Positions 7,027 through 10,707 of a DNA stretch of 10,707 nt are shown here, piece by piece. Location of the stretch: NCBI GenBank assembly GCA_016840945.1, contig JAEORJ010000129.1:1-10707 (forward strand), given 5' to 3'. The notes beneath the pieces are model-generated. The model had not been told where the DNA came from. It searched no databases and was given only the letters and a program-made list of their open reading frames with translations. Source of the DNA: Candidatus Gerdarchaeota archaeon. GTDB lineage: Archaea; Asgardarchaeota; Heimdallarchaeia; JABLTI01. Every line of letters starts with the position of its first letter. Within the stretch, counting starts at the first letter, position 1. The position numbers were made by a program, and so were the translations under genes.

Positions 7027-7803
7027 TTGTCTAACAAAAACAACATTTGTCCATTTTGTGGTGAGGCAAACGAGTCGAGAAGCCATTTTTGTTTGAATTG
7101 TGGGCGTGATTTACCATATACATCACCTCGGGAAGATGACACCCCTTTTTACAAAGAAATTAAAATCGAAGCTCAACCTGTTGAAATAGAGGTAACAGAA
7201 CCAGTAAGAAGAGAAAAGCGCCAAATATCTTTTAATGTTTCAATTTTAGGCATTATTGGAGCAAGTATTGGTTTCATATCATTATTATTATCAATTTTAC
7301 TTTTTTGGGTATATGATGTCACCTTAGCATTTTATAATCCTAGTAATCTCTTATCGTATATTATCAATTCAGCAATTATTTATGTTGCTTTTATAATTAT
7401 TACAATAGTAGGACTAGTAATTTCAGCTATAAGTAAGAAAGATTCTGTTTTATTAAGTGTTATAGGTTTTATACTTGGAACTGCTGCTTTAGCACCACAA
7501 ATTATAGCATTATTTGGAATTGAATTTAACAATGTAGCAGAACTCCTAACGGGGCTTTTTCCAAGCTACATATTTTACACTTGGGAACCATGGTTAGTTG
7601 CCTTATTCATTTACTTGATTGTTGGTTTCAGTCTTTTTGCTAGATACTTCAAAAGAATTCTATTATTGTATGATAAAAGAACAGGAAAGAAAATACTACA
7701 AGCAATTTTATGGCCAATTGTTGGTTTATTAGCAATTGCTACAATTTATCTTTTATATAAAACTAGTATGTTCTTTGTTGATCAATTCTCAAGTTACATC
7801 TAA
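7027..7803 (+). CDS. zinc-ribbon multipass membrane protein
   Basis: This 258-residue protein has an N-terminal zinc ribbon with ligands Cys8/Cys11 (CPFC) and Cys22/Cys25 (CLNC). A charged linker at about 30-68 follows, then five predicted membrane helices at about 71-95, 109-134, 140-164, 188-206 and 222-245. The basic segments next to helices (RREKRQ, KRIL, KRTGKK) help place the ribbon in the cytosol. The architecture is common in archaea, where such ribbons act in protein contacts or regulation, but no specific transporter or enzyme family is recognisable. It is the third gene of an operon with two anchored surface proteins: 21 bases separate it from the previous stop, with its own ribosome site in the gap. 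I infer that it may be the membrane partner of those ectodomains. The TTG start is needed to keep the ribbon. Confidence 0.88.
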   Translation: MSNKNNICPFCGEANESRSHFCLNCGRDLPYTSPREDDTPFYKEIKIEAQPVEIEVTEPVRREKRQISFNVSILGIIGASIGFISLLLSILLFWVYDVTLAFYNPSNLLSYIINSAIIYVAFIIITIVGLVISAISKKDSVLLSVIGFILGTAALAPQIIALFGIEFNNVAELLTGLFPSYIFYTWEPWLVALFIYLIVGFSLFARYFKRILLLYDKRTGKKILQAILWPIVGLLAIATIYLLYKTSMFFVDQFSSYI

Positions 7804-7819
7804 AAAGGAAAAATAAAAT

Positions 7820-7839
7820 ATTAAGAAAATTTGCTTAAT
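7820..7839 (-). terminator. weak candidate terminator between the zinc-ribbon and LmbE genes
   Basis: ATTAAG at 7820-7825 pairs with CTTAAT at 7834-7839 around an eight-base loop. On - the stem is followed by ATTTTATTTTT. It would serve the LmbE-like gene, whose stop is about 55 bases away. The stem is short and AT-rich, so support is weak. Confidence 0.25.
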
Positions 7840-7893
7840 GTAGCTATGTTCTGAACTCCAAAAATAAATATGATAACAATTTACCATAATAAA

Positions 7894-8589
7894 TTAACAT
7901 ACATATTTTACTGCTTTTTGTCTTCTTCTTAGGATAGTGAAATGCTCAGCATATTGTACATCGCAATCTAAACCAAATGCTCGCCTTCTCGCAAGTACAT
8001 TTTCTACTGCACCTTCCCAACCATAAGTTTCTGCATAACATTCAGTAACTGCTTTTACTTTATCTATGGACTCTGATACATCTACATAAACTGAGGGTAA
8101 AAGTGCTCGTTCATCGAAATATTGCAGAATACAGATGTCTTTTCTATGCGGTCCATTTGGTGAAACTATTCGTGGTATTCTAGCCATTTGCACAGCATCA
8201 ATGAGTAATTGAGCAATTGAACGATGATCTGGATGTCTATGGTAAGAATTCCAAGTTATGATAATATCTGGTTTTATTTGACTAATTACACCAGCTAATT
8301 TCTTTGCGTTTTGTCTTGTTATTTCCACTTCAGTATCCTGAAAATCAAGGAACATGACTTCACAACCAATAATTCGACCTACTTTTGCTGCATGTTCCTC
8401 TCGAGCCAAAATAATATCCTCAATAGGAACATCACCCATCAATGAGGTCATCTCACCATGAGTAGCAAAACATAGGACTACTCGATCACCTCGAGCGACA
8501 TGATTCGCTAAAGTCCCAACACAACTAATCTCATCGTCTGCATGTGGAAAACAAGCAAAAATAACTTTTTGTTCTTCGTTAGAAGACAT
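7894..8589 (-). CDS. LmbE/PIG-L family zinc-dependent deacetylase
   Basis: The protein is about 231 residues from ATG 8589; numbering here is from a possible TTG start at 8595. The family removes N-acetyl groups, usually from an N-acetylglucosamine moiety, using one zinc ion. The first motif is PHADDE at 17-22 (the usual form is HPDDE): His18 and Asp21 are zinc ligands and Asp20 is the likely base. The second is HPDH at 121-124, with His124 the third ligand. Other typical blocks are GTLANHVARGDRV, FATHGE, the REEHAAKVGRIIG helix, and DIIITWN before HPDH. Length and layout match single-domain cytosolic members, with no signal or membrane helix. Archaeal relatives include diacetylchitobiose deacetylases and candidates in glycolipid or thiol-cofactor synthesis. 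No sugar kinase, glycosyltransferase or chitinase lies nearby to choose among them. The family is secure; the substrate is unknown. Confidence 0.92.
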   Translation of the reverse strand: MSSNEEQKVIFACFPHADDEISCVGTLANHVARGDRVVLCFATHGEMTSLMGDVPIEDIILAREEHAAKVGRIIGCEVMFLDFQDTEVEITRQNAKKLAGVISQIKPDIIITWNSYHRHPDHRSIAQLLIDAVQMARIPRIVSPNGPHRKDICILQYFDERALLPSVYVDVSESIDKVKAVTECYAETYGWEGAVENVLARRRAFGLDCDVQYAEHFTILRRRQKAVKYVC

Positions 8590-8597
8590 TTTCAATC

Positions 8598-8605
8598 ATC
8601 ATCTC
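8598..8605 (-). promoter_or_regulatory. ribosome-site-like element deciding the LmbE start
   Basis: GAGATGAT (read on -) lies eight bases before ATG 8589 but only two bases before TTG 8595, and a TGA directly precedes that TTG. The spacing favours ATG 8589. The element itself is a modest match to the 16S tail. Confidence 0.4.
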
Positions 8606-8638
8606 TAATTTAAATTCAAATACTATTAATATAACTGT

Positions 8639-8650
8639 AATTTTAAAATT
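8639..8650 (-). promoter_or_regulatory. putative TATA box of the LmbE-like gene
   Basis: AATTTTAAAATT is a perfect 12-base palindrome with a TTTTAAAA core about 55 bases before the start codon. A transcript start near 8619 would give a leader of about 30 bases that includes the ribosome site at 8598-8605. The evidence is positional only. Confidence 0.3.
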
Positions 8651-8664
8651 GTGACATTTATCTG

Positions 8665-8675
8665 TGGAAAAAAAG
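8665..8675 (-). terminator. T-tract terminator after the M23-like gene
   Basis: On - the sequence reads CTTTTTTTCC, seven T in a row, starting a few bases after the stop codon at 8680-8682. There is no stable hairpin. The tract separates this gene from the LmbE-like gene, which therefore probably has its own promoter. Confidence 0.4.
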
Positions 8676-8679
8676 ATTA

Positions 8680-9852
8680 TTAGCGGATGTATTTCACCGC
8701 TAACATCTGATCAAATAATGAGCTTGGATCACTTGGAAGAGGAATACCACCTGTATCAATAAAATGCAAATATAGTTCTCTTTCAGCAGTCATTTTAATT
8801 AAAATTACTTTTGTATAATCAGAACCACTAGTGAATTCATTGCAGAAATAATAATAGATATTCCCATCAGGAGTTACCTGACTGAAATTCCTATTTCTAA
8901 AACCGCTTTCAGCTGGCGAGAAGTAATAGGCTCTTTTATCCCAAGTGTCATTTTCAGCATTACCAATTGAAATAGCTCCCATTGAAGCATTCAAGTTACT
9001 ATAGACAAGTGATAATCCACGTTCTTCAGCTTCATTGCCACTCCAACCTTCGCGTTTCCAAATACCCTGAGCTGTCCCAGCAACATCAAATGCTATACGA
9101 CCACAATAACCTGGAGGATAAACAGGTATCCCACCCCAAGCATTGAGTTTTGTAATCATTACATTCTTTAGCGAATCAACGAAGTAGTTCAAAGGACAAA
9201 CTGTATGTTGGAATGATGAAGAAATATCGTTGTTTACCCATTCTAATGTCACTCGACTGTCTTTTAACCAAAAATCATAGCCTCCACCACCAATTCCAGC
9301 TCGGCCTAATAATTGGCCCGAAGGAACATCAATTGTGATCCTTTTCTTATAGTTTGTATAGATTCTGCCATCAATCTCATAGGAGCTTTCTTCATCGCCA
9401 TATTCATCTCCAAATTCGCCTGTGATATCGCTAAGAAAAGTACTGATATTATTTATATGACCAAATCTCCCCGAAACAGCTGAACAAACAACAAAATCAA
9501 TTGTATAATCTTGAGTAACACCTGCAATTTGTGCAGGATTGTATTCAACTTTCGAAATCAATGTTATCGTAATATTCCCAGGTGAAAAAATTTCAAATCC
9601 ATCAATATAGTATGTTGAATTTGTAAAGAAATACATATGATCAGTTGGATAGGTATGTCCAGGGGGATTAAGATTACCAAGAGGTACGATTGAAGTCAAT
9701 CGATCCATGTCCACTGGATAGCTGGTAAATGGTTTTTCCTCGCATGGAGTGAATAATCCAGGATTAAATTTAAAGTAATAAACCAGAAATCCACTAGTAC
9801 CAAGTGTTATTATAACAACTAAAATTATTACAAAAACATATCTAAGTTTCAT
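8680..9852 (-). CDS. exported protein with a degenerate M23 (LytM-fold)-like domain
   Basis: The protein is about 390 residues; numbering here is from a possible TTG at 9858, with ATG 9852 preferred. One hydrophobic helix spans about 8-29 (signal anchor or signal peptide), and the rest would lie outside the cell. Residues about 55-200 follow the block order of M23 peptidases. GNLNPPGHTYPTDHMYF (61-77) sits where the first His/Asp metal ligands belong, and RFGHI (131-135) where YxHL with its catalytic His belongs. VPSGQLLGRAG (178-188) matches the G-x-x-G hairpin. The final HxH motif is replaced by GYDFWLKD (193-200), so zinc binding and catalysis are probably lost. An acidic insert lies at about 148-162. 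Residues 210-392 form a second domain with CPLNYF, YCGRIAFDVAGTAQGIW and DGNIYYYF blocks. Cysteines at 39, 125, 221, 252 and 339 could form disulfides. Six N-x-S/T sequons support surface exposure. M23 kinship is an inference from motif order. Confidence 0.82.
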   Translation of the reverse strand: MKLRYVFVIILVVIITLGTSGFLVYYFKFNPGLFTPCEEKPFTSYPVDMDRLTSIVPLGNLNPPGHTYPTDHMYFFTNSTYYIDGFEIFSPGNITITLISKVEYNPAQIAGVTQDYTIDFVVCSAVSGRFGHINNISTFLSDITGEFGDEYGDEESSYEIDGRIYTNYKKRITIDVPSGQLLGRAGIGGGGYDFWLKDSRVTLEWVNNDISSSFQHTVCPLNYFVDSLKNVMITKLNAWGGIPVYPPGYCGRIAFDVAGTAQGIWKREGWSGNEAEERGLSLVYSNLNASMGAISIGNAENDTWDKRAYYFSPAESGFRNRNFSQVTPDGNIYYYFCNEFTSGSDYTKVILIKMTAERELYLHFIDTGGIPLPSDPSSLFDQMLAVKYIR

Positions 9853-9884
9853 AATCAATCATAGACAAGTGGAAAGAAAAATCT

Positions 9885-9897
9885 TATGTTTAAGAAA
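9885..9897 (-). promoter_or_regulatory. putative promoter of the M23-like gene, short leader
   Basis: On - TTTCTTAAACATA is a TATA-like element centred about 38 bases before ATG 9852. A start about 25 bases downstream would leave only 10-15 bases of leader. This agrees with the absence of any clear ribosome site before either possible start, so the transcript may be near-leaderless. Confidence 0.3.
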
Positions 9898-9904
9898 TTA
9901 AGGA

Positions 9905-9932
9905 AAAAAGAAGGAATTATTTCCTTCTTTTT
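9905..9932 (-). terminator. perfect 12-bp hairpin terminator overlapping a stop codon
   Basis: AAAAAGAAGGAA (9905-9916) and TTCCTTCTTTTT (9921-9932) pair perfectly around TTAT, which contains most of the stop codon. On - the stem ends in a run of six T (the complement of A9904-9909) and then CC. The last codons of the surface protein (KRRK tail) form the 5' arm, so the basic tail and the terminator share the same bases. Confidence 0.65.
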
Positions 9933-10707
9933 ATTTTCCCAACAATAAATACTAGGAATAGCAATCCTAAAGATGTGTAGATGATTGGCTTTTGTGATAA
10001 CGGGTTTGTGCTTTCTATTGGAACTTCAAAGTATCTACTATATGTTAGGCTATTAGTAGTAAATCCCGATTGAGCATCAATCAACGATGTATAATATTCT
10101 ATATTCAAAATATCATCATAGCGACCAAAATCATTTTTCTCTATTTCAAATCTGATATATAGAGATAAACCACTTTCTGTATAGAATGGTTGTAATTCTA
10201 AAATGCCCACAGTATCATTTCCTTCCACAAAAAATACAAATGAATTTCCAGTGGCATTATATTCTTCTATTTGTTGACCGCCTGAATTATCCGTGAATAA
10301 TCCAATCATATCTATTGGTATACTTTCAGTTTTATTTCTAGGATCCTTAGTAAAAGTTTCAAAATTGATATAGCTATTATTTAAAAAAGTACATAGTGAA
10401 AAAGTGTGACTTCCAAGATCACCTGGATTGGTATACATGTTAAAAGGTCCATCTTCGTATTTCCAAACACCCCAAACAGTATCTTCAATTGAAACATCTG
10501 CTGGGTTATAATAATTTGATTCTGGAAAAATTCCTCCTTCAATCATTGCTTGATACTGTAAATCCCAATAATAATCAAATTCAATCTTCAATTCTGGTGA
10601 GAGAACATTGTAAATATTATCAGTATCTGGTCCTCCAAAAAAGAATTCCATACTATAGGGATTTTCATCAATTTTACTAGTATACCCTAAAGTTTCATTT
10701 CCTGTGA
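9917..10707 (-). CDS. C-terminally anchored surface protein, 5' end outside the window
   Basis: The frame has an ATG at 10651 (244 residues), but upstream it stays open for 18 more codons to the edge of the window. No ribosome site precedes that ATG and no signal peptide follows it. The gene is therefore probably cut by the window, with its start and signal peptide beyond 10707. The visible part is an acidic, aromatic beta-rich ectodomain with sequons at Asn91, 106, 132 and 145 (numbered from the ATG) and another in the upstream extension. A membrane helix at about 223-240 and the tail KIKRRK follow, typical of an archaeal surface protein held at its C-terminus. No enzyme motif is seen, and I do not recognise a family. 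It precedes the M23-like gene on the same strand but is separated from it by a strong terminator. Confidence 0.8.
   Translation of the reverse strand, partial: TGNETLGYTSKIDENPYSMEFFFGGPDTDNIYNVLSPELKIEFDYYWDLQYQAMIEGGIFPESNYYNPADVSIEDTVWGVWKYEDGPFNMYTNPGDLGSHTFSLCTFLNNSYINFETFTKDPRNKTESIPIDMIGLFTDNSGGQQIEEYNATGNSFVFFVEGNDTVGILELQPFYTESGLSLYIRFEIEKNDFGRYDDILNIEYYTSLIDAQSGFTTNSLTYSRYFEVPIESTNPLSQKPIIYTSLGLLFLVFIVGKIKRRK

Noticed and set aside
8680..9852. Active peptidoglycan endopeptidase
   Set aside because: The HxH motif needed for zinc binding and catalysis in M23 enzymes is missing, and the host appears archaeal.
10489..10680. A 63-codon + strand open frame
   Set aside because: It is antisense to the partial surface-protein gene and low in complexity, with no ribosome site.
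1..10707. CRISPR array, tRNA or rRNA gene, insertion sequence or phage module
   Set aside because: No spaced direct repeats, cloverleaf-like GC-rich segment, transposase motif, terminal repeats or phage genes were seen on either strand. The non-coding gaps are all under 200 bases.

Overview
The window looks like an AT-rich archaeal chromosome segment. The pointers are T-tract terminators, TATA-like elements in place of bacterial -35/-10 boxes, GGTG/GAGG-type ribosome binding sites with frequent TTG starts, a zinc-ribbon membrane protein, and several exported proteins. Those proteins are rich in N-x-S/T sequons, and three end in one C-terminal membrane helix with a short basic tail. An Asgard (Heimdall-, Loki- or Thor-like) archaeon is my best guess from this style of proteome, but no marker gene proves it. 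There is no rRNA, tRNA, CRISPR array, transposase or phage gene, and no non-coding stretch reaches 300 bases.

Region 1 (1-3526): a DUF6884/YaaA-like protein on + converges on a large M1-family zinc aminopeptidase on -, with a bidirectional hairpin terminator between them. The aminopeptidase carries C-terminal HEAT repeats and a coiled coil.

Region 2 (3381-4920): an M20-family metallopeptidase on + is divergent from the M1 gene. The 146-base gap between the starts holds two mirror-image TATA-like elements and a 16-base palindrome. The two enzymes would work in series in cytosolic peptide breakdown: M1 trims N-terminal residues and M20 cleaves small peptides. Co-regulation is my inference.

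Region 3 (4977-7803): a tight + operon of three genes. Two are tandem diverged paralogues, each an exported ectodomain with a C-terminal anchor. The third is a five-helix membrane protein with an N-terminal CxxC...CxxC zinc ribbon. I recognise no described family in the two paralogues, and this cassette is the best candidate for an undescribed system.

Region 4 (7894-10707): three - strand genes. They are a LmbE/PIG-L deacetylase, an exported protein that looks like an M23 (LytM-fold) domain with a broken active site, and a surface protein whose 5' end lies beyond the window. The last gene ends in a perfect 12-bp terminator hairpin that overlaps its stop codon.

Start sites matter here. The M20 and zinc-ribbon genes must use TTG. 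In the LmbE and M23-like genes the longest frame begins with a TTG, but an ATG two codons in is at least as likely.
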